This document shows positions 1 through 8,525 of a stretch of 64,000 nucleotides of DNA, one piece after another. The DNA is from Candidatus Aalborgicola danicus (GTDB taxonomy: Bacteria > Pseudomonadota > Gammaproteobacteria > Burkholderiales > Burkholderiaceae_C), in assembly GCA_016703945.1 (NCBI GenBank), contig JADJBC010000044.1, forward strand, positions 372,001-436,000. Direction: 5' to 3'. The notes under the pieces were generated by a model. It searched no databases, was not told where the DNA came from, and saw nothing but the letters and a program-made list of their open reading frames with translations. A program made the translations under genes and the position numbers. The first letter of the stretch is position 1; each line of letters opens with the position of its first letter.

Positions 1-1051
1 CTTTGAAATGCACCAGGCCGGTTTTTTTGGACAGGGCCTGGTAACTGGCCAACTGGGCCACGCTGTCGACTTTTTCCACCGCCGAGGTGTCCCAAACCAG
101 CTTGAGAGCGTCGCGCCCGAGTTTGGCAGCCCAGTAACCCTGCGCCACCACAGCAATGCCTTCGCCACCCCGGTCGGTGGGCATGCGTATCACGGCCTTG
201 ACACCCGCGATGGCGCGCGCGGCGCTGTCGTCCACCGACGTAAGCCTGGCGCCAAACACCGGTGGGTGCACCACCACGGCGGTCAGCATGCCGGGCAGTT
301 GCATGTCCATGCCAAAGGACTGGGTTCCGGTGGACTTGGCGGCGGCGTCCAGCCGGTTGGTCGCTTTGCCGATCAGTCGGAAGTTCTTGGCGTCTTTCAG
401 CGCCACTTTGTGTGGCACCGGCGCTTTCATGGCGGCATCGGCCAAGTCACCATAGGCGATGGACTGTCCGTCGGCGCGTAGTACCCGTCCGTTTTCGGTG
501 CGCAGGCTGGCGGCGTCCACGTTCCATTGGCTTGCGGCGGCTGAGACCAGCATGGCGCGGGTGCGGGCACCCAGTTCGCGGTATTGGGTGTAAGAGCGTT
601 TGATGGAGCCGGAGCCTCCGGTCAGGTGCATGCCAAAGGCCGGGTCCACATAGGCAGGGTCTGCATCGCCATGCACCGCGCGCACCTTGCTCCAGTCGGC
701 GTCCAGTTCCTCGGCCAGGATCATGGGCAGGGCGGTCAACACACCCTGGCCGAACTCCAGCCGGTTGATGGTGACGGTCACCGTGCCATCTGGGGCAATG
801 TGCACGAACGCGCCGGGTTGATCGAAGGGTTTGAGCGCTGCGGGACCGGCTTGTTTGCCTTCTTGCGCCAGTGCGCTCTGCGGGAAGACGCCCAACGCGA
901 AGCCCGATGCCACACTGAGCTTGAGGAAGCTGCGCCGGGCCAAACCTTCATCTACTCCTGATTTAGTAGCGCCTTGCGCACGTTCTGCACGGGCTAACAT
1001 CCCTTTTGGCAATAAAGAGGCCAGGTCCTGGAGGTCGGAATCGAAATGCAT
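1..1051 (-). CDS. Molybdopterin-binding large subunit of an isoquinoline 1-oxidoreductase-like hydroxylase (partial)
   Basis: N-terminal 350 residues of an aldehyde/xanthine-oxidase-type molybdenum hydroxylase; the 3' end lies beyond the left edge. The ATG at 1051 follows a GAGGAC ribosome site. Residues 39-40 are the twin arginines of a Tat signal (RRSFLKLSV), a hydrophobic stretch follows, and a likely cleavage site is near residue 62 (ALAQ). This fits periplasmic export of a folded cofactor-bearing protein. Segments such as NRLEFGQGVLTALPMILAEE and GSGSIKRSYTQYRELGARTR match the IorB/CoxL-like family as I know it. The gene lies 29 bases after the [2Fe-2S] subunit gene, so the two probably form one enzyme. 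The substrate cannot be told from sequence; an aldehyde dehydrogenase is an alternative. Confidence 0.88.
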   Translation of the reverse strand, partial: MHFDSDLQDLASLLPKGMLARAERAQGATKSGVDEGLARRSFLKLSVASGFALGVFPQSALAQEGKQAGPAALKPFDQPGAFVHIAPDGTVTVTINRLEFGQGVLTALPMILAEELDADWSKVRAVHGDADPAYVDPAFGMHLTGGSGSIKRSYTQYRELGARTRAMLVSAAASQWNVDAASLRTENGRVLRADGQSIAYGDLADAAMKAPVPHKVALKDAKNFRLIGKATNRLDAAAKSTGTQSFGMDMQLPGMLTAVVVHPPVFGARLTSVDDSAARAIAGVKAVIRMPTDRGGEGIAVVAQGYWAAKLGRDALKLVWDTSAVEKVDSVAQLASYQALSKKTGLVHFK

Positions 1052-1080
1052 GGTGATGTCCTCGTGTTGGGGGCAAGATT

Positions 1081-1539
1081 TCAGGCCAAAGTTGCCGCAG
1101 CGGCGTGAATCGCACTGCGCACCCGCGCGTAGGTGCCACAGCGGCAGATGTTGCCGGCCATGGCGGCGTCGATATCGGCGTCGCTGGGTTTTTTGTTGCC
1201 CTTGAGCAAGGCCGTTGCGCTCATGACCTGGCCGCTCTGGCAGTAGCCGCATTGCGCCACATCGTGCGCAACCCAAGCGTTTTGCACGGCTTTGCCCACC
1301 TTGTCGCCACCGATGGCCTCGATGGTGGTGAGCTTCTTGCCCACCGCTTCGGACATTGGTGTGACACAGGAGCGAATGGCGACACCGTCCAGGTGCACAG
1401 TGCAAGCACCACACTGCGCTGCGCCGCAACCAAACTTGGTGCCGGTCATGCCCAGCGTATCGCGAAGGGCCCACAGAATCGGTGTGGCGGGATCGGCATC
1501 GACCAGGGTGTCTCTGCCGTTGATATTTGACGTGGTCAT
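1081..1539 (-). CDS. [2Fe-2S] small subunit of isoquinoline 1-oxidoreductase-like hydroxylase
   Basis: A 152-residue electron-transfer subunit. The N-terminal plant-ferredoxin-like domain carries Cys38, Cys43, Cys46 and Cys58 (GCGAAQCGACTV and RSC). The C-terminal helical domain carries CGYC at 97-100 and CRC at 132-134 for the second cluster, the usual pattern of CoxS/IorA proteins. I chose the ATG at 1539 because MTTSNINGRDTLV starts where the family starts and an AAAGGAAA ribosome site precedes it; the reading frame is open further upstream but the extra residues look non-coding. It is followed by the molybdopterin subunit and passes electrons from it to an acceptor. No Tat signal is present, so it probably hitchhikes on the large subunit for export. 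Confidence 0.92.
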   Translation of the reverse strand: MTTSNINGRDTLVDADPATPILWALRDTLGMTGTKFGCGAAQCGACTVHLDGVAIRSCVTPMSEAVGKKLTTIEAIGGDKVGKAVQNAWVAHDVAQCGYCQSGQVMSATALLKGNKKPSDADIDAAMAGNICRCGTYARVRSAIHAAAATLA

Positions 1540-1710
1540 GGGCAGGTTTCCTTTGTCGTGGAGTGTGTGGCTTGGGGCGCGGAGGCTCGCGTCGCAAGAA
1601 TGTAGCGCAGATCGCCACTTTGTGCAGGGCACGCCGCTGGCCCAGGCGCGACCCGCTAAAGGTGGCAGTTGCTCCACCTTTTGCGCTGTTTCAGCCGCGA
1701 CCGCCAGGCG

Positions 1711-2184
1711 TCAGGTGGGTTTTTCCAGCCTGTCCTCCAACTCGCCAATGCTGGCATGCAAACCGTTGCCGGTCTGTTCCATCACGGTGGTGAGGTTCTT
1801 CTGAACTTGCTCCAATTTCTGGTGAAGCCTGTCTTGGGCTTCGGTGTCGCGTACCGCGATGGCCTGCAGTTCTGTTTGCAAGTAGTCCCGCAAGGCGGTG
1901 AAACGCGAAGCTTCGGCTTTGTCGGCCAGTTGACGTTGTTCGGCAACATCGCGGTTGATGCGGCGCACTTCCATCACGTGCGCCGTCTGGAAGTACAGCA
2001 GCGCCAGCAGAAAGATCAACAAAACCGCCGCCAGCAGGCCCACCAACACCAGGCCCATGGGCGCTTGTACCGTGCTGAGCCCCAGGTTCAAGGGGGTCGG
2101 ACGTAATATTTCCTCGAAATTGAGTGCGACAAAGGTCGCAACCAGCACGATAAGCAGAACCAGAAGCAGTGAGCGTGTTTTCAT
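1711..2184 (-). CDS. LapA-like inner-membrane protein with coiled-coil tail
   Basis: A 157-residue protein with two hydrophobic segments (about residues 5-20 and 43-66), followed by a charged, probably coiled-coil cytoplasmic tail (residues about 70-155, rich in Q, E, K and R). This is the layout of the LipopolysaccharideAssembly-A (DUF1049) family, although the match is by architecture rather than by a signature motif. It lies 39 bases downstream of the RCC1-repeat gene and could be co-transcribed with it and tamAB, which would place it in an envelope-biogenesis context. Function in this organism is unknown. Confidence 0.7.
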   Translation of the reverse strand: MKTRSLLLVLLIVLVATFVALNFEEILRPTPLNLGLSTVQAPMGLVLVGLLAAVLLIFLLALLYFQTAHVMEVRRINRDVAEQRQLADKAEASRFTALRDYLQTELQAIAVRDTEAQDRLHQKLEQVQKNLTTVMEQTGNGLHASIGELEDRLEKPT

Positions 2185-2223
2185 GTTGGTAGATCTCGCG
2201 TGTAAGAGTTTAGACGCTTCTGG

Positions 2224-4704
2224 TCACTCACAACCTGCCGTGGACACCCAATTAGCAGCTTCGCCCAAGTCGGCTAACGGACCGGGCGTACTGGCATCCA
2301 GGTAGAGGACTCGTCTGGTTTCGTGGGTGACCGCCAAATACGATTGTGTACCCGCGTAATGGCGATACCGCCCCGTACTGACATCCACCGAAGCCGCTCC
2401 TGCTGGAGCGAACAAAGTGGGCGCAACGATCGCAGCCCAGTCGAACAAGCACTCGGACTGCGTTTGTCGTGTGAATACTTTGGCAAAGTCGACGGGCTTG
2501 GGCACCGCACTGAAGTTGGGTTGCGAGCCACCCGGTGCACCCCAGGCCCATAAACTGCCGTTGGCTTTGAGCGCGAGGGCATGGTTGGCACCCGCGGCAA
2601 TCGCGGTGTAGCCAGTACCGATTTGCTTGGGCGTCTTGTTGTATTGCAAAAAGTTGCTGCACAGGTCGGTGCAAAACCCTAAATAGTCGTACACCGCACC
2701 CCAAGCCCACACTGTGCCATCTACCTTGAGGGCCAGGCTGTGCGTTTCGCCTGCTGCCACAGCGACCACGCCGTCCATGATGGGTTTGGGCCGCAGCACA
2801 TCATCGGTGCCACCGTCACCCAGTTGCCCATAGGCGCTGTTTTGTCCCCACGCCCATAGCGTGCCATCGGTTTTGAGGCCCAGGCTATGGGCCTTGCCGG
2901 CAGCCATGGCCTTGTAGCCATCACCCACCAAAACCGCGGAGTTGCGAAACATCGTGCTGCCGTTGCCCAACTGTCCCGACGAATTGTTGCCCCAGGCCCA
3001 CAGGCTGCCATCGGGCCGCAGTGCCAACGTATGGTCGCCACCGGCTGCGATGGCCGAATAACTCGGGCCCAGCGTGAGGAAGTCGAACGCTGCGCGAATC
3101 GGTTGGCTGCGGTCCACCGTGGTTTTGTCCCCCAGTTGCCCCAGGTCATTGGCACCCCAGGACCACACGGTGCCGTCGGGCTTGAGCGCGACCGCGTGCT
3201 GGCGGCCCGTTGCCACTGCCGAGAAGCCCGTGGCTATTTGCTGCGGCGCCAGCGCGTTGACCAGGCTGCCGTTGCCCAATTGCCCGTGGGAGTTGCTGCC
3301 CCAAGCCCATACGCTGCCATCTTTCTTCAGCCCAAGGCTGAAACCTTCCAGCGGTGCAGGGTAGGGGTAAGCGCCACCCGCTGCCACGGCCTTAAAGTCG
3401 CTACCAATCTGGACCATCGCGGGCACTGCGAATGCCGTGCCATTTCCCACCTGGCCTGATGCATTGAAGCCCCAAGCCCACAGGCTGCCATCCGTTTGCA
3501 CCGCCACACTGTGCAACTGCCCGCCCGCCATACCCACAAATCCGCGGCCTACTTCCTTGATGGTGAGCGGCCGCTGGGCCAACCCGAAGTCATCACCCAA
3601 ATTGGCGTCTTTGCGACTGCTCCAAGCCCACAGGCTTCCATCGGTTTTAATCGCCACCGCCGTGCTGGCGTCTTGACCACCTGAGCCCAGCGATGCAAAG
3701 CCAGTGCCCACTTGCTCTGGCGTCAAGCGCTGATTCTCGCCAGGTGTGCCTGGGGACAAGAAAGTAGGCCGCGCACCCCAGGTCCACAGGCTACCGTCGG
3801 CCCGAATGGCCGCACTGGCAGCAGCGCCGGCCCAAATCGCAGAAAAGCCACTTCCAATCTGCTTGGCATACAAGCTGTCTGTGGTGGTGCCGTCACCCAA
3901 CTGGCCCGCATGGTTGAACCCCCACGCCCATAGGCCGCCATTTTGCTTCAAGGCCAGGCTGTGTGAATCTTGCTGCGTAATCGCGACAAAGCCCGTGGCA
4001 ATTTGCGTGGGTCGGGTCAGGCGCGTCGTCGCATCGAAGCCGGAGAAGCCGCCTCGCACGTCGCCCCACGCCCACAAGCTGCCGTCCGCCTTGATGGCGT
4101 ACCCCTCTGCGATATTTACAAAGCCACTGCCGATCTGTTGTGGACGACTGCGACCGGCGGCGGGCGTGTCGTCGCCCAGTTCACCATTTGCATTGCGGCC
4201 CCAGGTCCACAAGCTGCCGTCGCCCTTTAAACCCACGGCATGCGCGAACCCCCCGGCGAGTCGGGTAAACCCGCTACCTACCTGCTTGGGTACAGCACTG
4301 CGGTCCGTGGTGCCGTCACCAAATTTACCCCGTGAGTTGTCGCCCCAGGCCCATAAGCTGCCATCGGTCTTGATGGCAAAACCGGTGTCTCTCACCAGGT
4401 AGACCTGGGCAAAGCCCTCACCGGCTACCCGAGTGGGCAAGGTCTTGTTGGCCTCGGGGCCGTCGCCAAAGGGCCCGTAATAGTTGGTACCCCAGGCCCA
4501 CAACCGGCCATCCGTATCAACGGCGGCAGCCTGCAGTGTGTTGGTTGCCACCGAGACGAAGCGCGGAAGCAGCGGCAAAATTGTTGCAGCATTTACCGGT
4601 GGGGACACTGTGGCCCATGCGATGGCAAACAAAACCCCAAGAAGAAGCACGCGCCAGCATGTGCGGTGAGCGACGATTGGAGTCCACAAAAAGTTGGTGT
4701 GCAT
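2224..4704 (-). CDS. Secreted RCC1-repeat protein with 14 repeats
   Basis: An 826-residue protein made almost entirely of RCC1 (Regulator of Chromosome Condensation 1) repeats. I count fourteen copies of the hallmark DGSLWAWGxNxxGQLGDG, which would fill two seven-bladed beta-propellers. The N-terminus from the ATG at 4704 reads as a signal peptide (basic start, hydrophobic VLLLGVLFAIAWATV, then PPVNAA), so the product is likely exported. The frame is open to 4791, but that extra part overlaps a dispersed intergenic repeat and is not included. A Cys-containing tail of about 100 residues follows the last repeat. Bacterial RCC1 proteins have diverse, mostly unknown roles, often binding; I assign none. 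It sits 107 bases after tamB on the same strand. Confidence 0.85.
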   Translation of the reverse strand: MHTNFLWTPIVAHRTCWRVLLLGVLFAIAWATVSPPVNAATILPLLPRFVSVATNTLQAAAVDTDGRLWAWGTNYYGPFGDGPEANKTLPTRVAGEGFAQVYLVRDTGFAIKTDGSLWAWGDNSRGKFGDGTTDRSAVPKQVGSGFTRLAGGFAHAVGLKGDGSLWTWGRNANGELGDDTPAAGRSRPQQIGSGFVNIAEGYAIKADGSLWAWGDVRGGFSGFDATTRLTRPTQIATGFVAITQQDSHSLALKQNGGLWAWGFNHAGQLGDGTTTDSLYAKQIGSGFSAIWAGAAASAAIRADGSLWTWGARPTFLSPGTPGENQRLTPEQVGTGFASLGSGGQDASTAVAIKTDGSLWAWSSRKDANLGDDFGLAQRPLTIKEVGRGFVGMAGGQLHSVAVQTDGSLWAWGFNASGQVGNGTAFAVPAMVQIGSDFKAVAAGGAYPYPAPLEGFSLGLKKDGSVWAWGSNSHGQLGNGSLVNALAPQQIATGFSAVATGRQHAVALKPDGTVWSWGANDLGQLGDKTTVDRSQPIRAAFDFLTLGPSYSAIAAGGDHTLALRPDGSLWAWGNNSSGQLGNGSTMFRNSAVLVGDGYKAMAAGKAHSLGLKTDGTLWAWGQNSAYGQLGDGGTDDVLRPKPIMDGVVAVAAGETHSLALKVDGTVWAWGAVYDYLGFCTDLCSNFLQYNKTPKQIGTGYTAIAAGANHALALKANGSLWAWGAPGGSQPNFSAVPKPVDFAKVFTRQTQSECLFDWAAIVAPTLFAPAGAASVDVSTGRYRHYAGTQSYLAVTHETRRVLYLDASTPGPLADLGEAANWVSTAGCE

Positions 4705-4746
4705 GCGATCAAAAATCACCGAAAGAAAAGTTTGCAAGGAAAATAA

Positions 4747-4797
4747 GCCGCTAGCCCTCGCAGCAATTGCGAAAACAGCTCCTAAAAACATAGCAAC
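4747..4797 (-). repeat. Comamonadaceae-type intergenic repeat, copy 1
   Basis: Contains the conserved core gctagccctcg, a variable middle and an end resembling agctcctaaaaacatagc. It matches the other copies at 19.4, 24.5, 26.9, 29.7, 42.9 and 57.6 kb. It lies between tamB and the RCC1 gene and makes the longest possible RCC1 start (4791) unlikely. Confidence 0.7.
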
Positions 4798-4811
4798 TGC
4801 CGCGCTATGCC

Positions 4812-7800
4812 TCAGTCATAACGCAGCGTAAAAATCAAATCCACCGCACTCTGCTGCCCGCTTTGCGCCCGCAGCGTGAAGCGGCGTGACAGGTCGTAGA
4901 AGATGTAGAGCGTGCCCATGGTGCCGGCCATGCCGCTTTCATAAGCAACATAAAAGTCGCGTGACAGGCGTTTGCCCAGTGTCACGGTGGCGCCGCTGGT
5001 GGTGCTGCCGTCGGACGCGGTGCTGCTGGCGCTGCCCATCGACACGCTGTCCAGACCCAGGCTTTCCGCCAGACGCGCCGTGAAGCCCGGGCCGGAGCCG
5101 CCCAGCAAGGCCATGGCCGCTTGTTGCAGCATGGCGGATTCGGCGCCCCCATTGGCGGCCGAGCGCCCCAACACCAGCCACGCGAGTTTTTCCGCGTCCG
5201 GCAGGTCGGGGTCGGCGTACAGGCGCACCACCGGGGCCAGTGCCGTGCCACTGACCTGCACACCCACGCGCTGTTGCAGATTGGGCCGGATGGCCAGGAT
5301 GTCGAGCGACGGGTTGTCATACGGCCCGAAGAAACGCAGCACACCTTCTTCCACATCGAGTTCCTGGCCATAGGCCTTGTAGCTGCCGCGATCGGTGCGC
5401 AATGTGCCCGTGAGGCGGGGCACTTGCTGGGTCTCGGCATTGCTGCGCAAGGTCAGACTGCCGGTCAGGTGGGTGTTGAGGCCGCGCCCGCGCACTTCAA
5501 AATTGGAGCCCAGATCGAGCGTGATGGCGATCTCCGGCACCACCCGCGCGCCGGAGTTTTGTGGGGCCGTGCTCGGCGCCGCAGGGGCGTCGGTTGGGCG
5601 GCGCACACGCACATCGTCACCCAATCGCGGGGTGCTGTCCTCGGGCAGGATGAACAGGGCTTGGTCAGCCTTCAGCGTGCCGCCAATGGCCAGGCGTGCA
5701 CCGGCCAAGGTGGCGGTGAGGTCGCCCGACATCACCAGCCGACGGTCGGCGCGTGTACTCAGGCGCAGCGCCCGGGCCTGGGCTACCAGGTCCATGCGCA
5801 GGCGTGCTGCTGCGGTGTTTGCGCTGGTGCTTGCGGGCAACCAGACCACCGATCCCTTGACCGTGAGTTGTCCGCCGCTGGCGCCACCCGCGCCCAGCAG
5901 TTTGAACTCATCAATTTCCAGACGTTGACCGTCCAGCGTGGCACGCAGCGTGCCCTGGCTGAAGTCGATGCCGTCCACCACAGACCGCAGGGCCAGGTCA
6001 TTGGCCTGGAGTTTGCCGCTCCAAATGGGTGTGGTGGCAGTGCCGGACAAGGTGGCCTTGGCGTCCAAGGTGCCCCGCATGCGCCAGCCCGGCGGTGCCA
6101 GCATCGACCAGGCGCCCACCGGTGGCAACGTGGCGTCCAGCGTGCCGGACACCGGTGCGTCGGCGGGCCAGGTCCAGGCGCCGTTGTGTTTTTGGAGCCG
6201 GGTGCTGAAATCGGCAAGTATCTTGCCGCCACGTTCACTGTCCCAGCGCAGCTCCGCGTTGACCCGTTCGCCCTCGGCACGAATCTCCAGACGGGCCTGG
6301 CGCAGGCCGACCATGACCGGTCCGCTGGCCGTATCGTCAGTCTGCAGTTGCAGGTCGCCGCTGGTGCGTTGCAGCGACGCGCTGAGTTTCAGGGTTTCGC
6401 CACCACTGGCGTCCCACTGCCCACCAAACAGCAGGTCACCTTTGAGTCCCAGATTGGCGATTTGCGTTTGCCCCAGCAGTTCGAGCCAGGCCAGCGGTAG
6501 GTCTTGTAACGCGCCCTGGGTGCGCCAGCGTGCCGGGGTGCCGGGTGTTGCGTGTGCCTGGTCCCAGCGCGCCGTCTGCCATTGCAGGCGGGCGGTGCCC
6601 GGAGCCGGACCGCTCAACCGGGCACCGCTGCCGGAGATTTCCAGGGTTTGGTGCAACGGGTTTTGTTGGTAGTGGAGTTGCACCGGGTCGGTCAACGCCA
6701 GATTCCAGATGCCGGGCCGGGTCGGGGTCTGCAGCGTGAGGTCAACAGCGTCTAGGCTGGCCTGCCAGTCGCGCGGCTTGACGCGTCCGCCCTGCAGTTG
6801 GGCGCGCAGCGCGAGCTTTTGGTTGCCATTGTCGACCCGGGCACTCAGGCCCAGAGCCAAACCGTTTAGGGTGTTTTGACGTTCCCAGCCACCGTGCCAG
6901 TCGGCGCTGAACTCGGACTGCCCCTGGCGCAACAGGCTTGGCAGTGCAACGGGCGCTCCGGGCAGCTGGTCCAGCCACAGCGCGGCGCGCGCGGCGTCGC
7001 TGACCTTGACCACCAGCTTGCCGTCGCCACGGCTGGCGCTGAGATCACCCTGCAGGCTCGCCTGGGCCCCGGGCAGTGCCAGTGCCAGTTGGGCGTCAGT
7101 GGCCCAACTGGCGGTGTCGAGCTTGGCACTGCCTTCGAGTTTGGCATCCGCCGTTTGAACCAGCAGCTGTTCCAGGTTCAGGCTAGGCGTACTCCAAAGG
7201 CCCTTGGCCTGAACAGTTTGCAGGCGCAGGCTGCGCAGTTGGGTGGAGGCCGTGCTGACCGATTGGCGTGTGGCCGGTTGGAGCTGGGCCTCAAAACGCA
7301 GGCCACCAGAGCCTTGGGTGGCCGTGAGTTGGCCGTCCAGTGCCACGGCAGCCAGGCGGGAGTCGACAGCCGCCGCGTTAACTTCGACGGCTTTGGCCTT
7401 GACCAGCCACGCCTGGGCGTCTGATGTTGTGCCGCCGGACATCGCCATTTGCCCGCGCGCTTCAACTCGTCCGCCCGCAACCATGGCGTCAAGCGATTGC
7501 AGGTTCCATTGGCCCCGGGAATATTCCACATCGGCGTCCAGGCTTTGCACGGGCAAGCGCTGTTGATCCCACGGCCCGCTGGCGCTGTTGCGCAATTGCA
7601 GCTTGGCCTGCCAGCCCCCGCTTACGGGTGTGACATGGGCGTTGCCCGCCAACTCGGTGTGTGGCGCCTGGGGCCAGATTGCGGACAGGTTCAGGGCCTG
7701 CCATTGGGCATCGACACGGGCCAAAGGCTGCACCTTCCAGGGGTGAATGTCGGCGTTGAGTGTGGCTTGCAGTGCTTTGTTCTCCCCCGCACCGGTTCCG

Positions 7801-8525
7801 GGGCTGATCTGGCTTTTCAGCACCAGCAAGGCGTCCTGCCCGCCCAACACACCCGACAGATCGGCGCTGGCCTGGACCGTGACCTTGCGTTGGCTGCCCG
7901 GAACGGTGGTGTCCACGGTGCCCTGCAGTTGCACTGCCGTGGCCATGGGCAGCAGCGCCTGGACGCTGGCCTTGACCCGGTAATCTCCGGATGAAATACG
8001 CAGTTGGCCCTCGTGGATATTGTGGTGTACGCTATCAAATTGATAGTTTCCGCTGATAGTGTTGGCCTCGAACGCGGTTGCACCGGTCAACACCACGGAG
8101 CCTACCGAAAACGCCGCCTGCACCTTGAGCGGCAGGCTCAGGTCGGTTGGCGCCACCGTCTCAGACGGCGCAGTGCTGGGGCGGCGGTCGTCGATGCGAA
8201 TCTGGGCGATCGTCAGCCGTCCCAGGCGCAGCTCGCCATCCCACAAGGGGCGCAAACTCCAGCCGATATGGATGTCGCTGGCCTCCACCTGCAAGGCACC
8301 GCGTGTCCAGCGCAGGCTGCCGATGTGGCCGCCGCTGCGCAACGACCCGCTGACGTCTGCGGCTTCCAGGGATTGTCCTTCGGGCAAGCTGCGTGCGGCG
8401 CGCGTCAGGGCCGTGGCCAACGAGCTATCGCTTCCGGTCCACACCCAGAGGCCAGCCGCGAGCAGGATCGCGACCCCCATCGCCGCCAAAAGGCCGTACA
8501 GGCTGATGCGCAGCAGCGTCTTCAA
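4812..8525 (-). CDS. tamB: Translocation and assembly module inner-membrane component TamB
   Basis: A 1237-residue protein with one N-terminal membrane anchor (residues about 8-30), a long low-complexity beta-rich body typical of AsmA/TamB-like bridge proteins, and the C-terminal TamB (DUF490) domain over about the last 330 residues (for example GSYKAYGQELDVEEGVLRFF and GRSAANGGAESAMLQQAA). TamB spans the periplasm and works with TamA in outer-membrane protein insertion and/or phospholipid transport. The start codon is TTG, and TTGA overlaps the tamA stop, so translation is coupled. Length is normal for the family (E. coli 1259 residues). Confidence 0.95.
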   Translation of the reverse strand: MKTLLRISLYGLLAAMGVAILLAAGLWVWTGSDSSLATALTRAARSLPEGQSLEAADVSGSLRSGGHIGSLRWTRGALQVEASDIHIGWSLRPLWDGELRLGRLTIAQIRIDDRRPSTAPSETVAPTDLSLPLKVQAAFSVGSVVLTGATAFEANTISGNYQFDSVHHNIHEGQLRISSGDYRVKASVQALLPMATAVQLQGTVDTTVPGSQRKVTVQASADLSGVLGGQDALLVLKSQISPGTGAGENKALQATLNADIHPWKVQPLARVDAQWQALNLSAIWPQAPHTELAGNAHVTPVSGGWQAKLQLRNSASGPWDQQRLPVQSLDADVEYSRGQWNLQSLDAMVAGGRVEARGQMAMSGGTTSDAQAWLVKAKAVEVNAAAVDSRLAAVALDGQLTATQGSGGLRFEAQLQPATRQSVSTASTQLRSLRLQTVQAKGLWSTPSLNLEQLLVQTADAKLEGSAKLDTASWATDAQLALALPGAQASLQGDLSASRGDGKLVVKVSDAARAALWLDQLPGAPVALPSLLRQGQSEFSADWHGGWERQNTLNGLALGLSARVDNGNQKLALRAQLQGGRVKPRDWQASLDAVDLTLQTPTRPGIWNLALTDPVQLHYQQNPLHQTLEISGSGARLSGPAPGTARLQWQTARWDQAHATPGTPARWRTQGALQDLPLAWLELLGQTQIANLGLKGDLLFGGQWDASGGETLKLSASLQRTSGDLQLQTDDTASGPVMVGLRQARLEIRAEGERVNAELRWDSERGGKILADFSTRLQKHNGAWTWPADAPVSGTLDATLPPVGAWSMLAPPGWRMRGTLDAKATLSGTATTPIWSGKLQANDLALRSVVDGIDFSQGTLRATLDGQRLEIDEFKLLGAGGASGGQLTVKGSVVWLPASTSANTAAARLRMDLVAQARALRLSTRADRRLVMSGDLTATLAGARLAIGGTLKADQALFILPEDSTPRLGDDVRVRRPTDAPAAPSTAPQNSGARVVPEIAITLDLGSNFEVRGRGLNTHLTGSLTLRSNAETQQVPRLTGTLRTDRGSYKAYGQELDVEEGVLRFFGPYDNPSLDILAIRPNLQQRVGVQVSGTALAPVVRLYADPDLPDAEKLAWLVLGRSAANGGAESAMLQQAAMALLGGSGPGFTARLAESLGLDSVSMGSASSTASDGSTTSGATVTLGKRLSRDFYVAYESGMAGTMGTLYIFYDLSRRFTLRAQSGQQSAVDLIFTLRYD

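Noticed and set aside
5121..6500. 459-codon plus-strand open frame
   Set aside because: Antisense to tamB; composition rich in G, A, Q and R as expected of a shadow.
8028..8055. Further intergenic-repeat copy inside tamB
   Set aside because: Only gctatcaaattgatag matches; the gagggctag block is missing, so it is probably chance.
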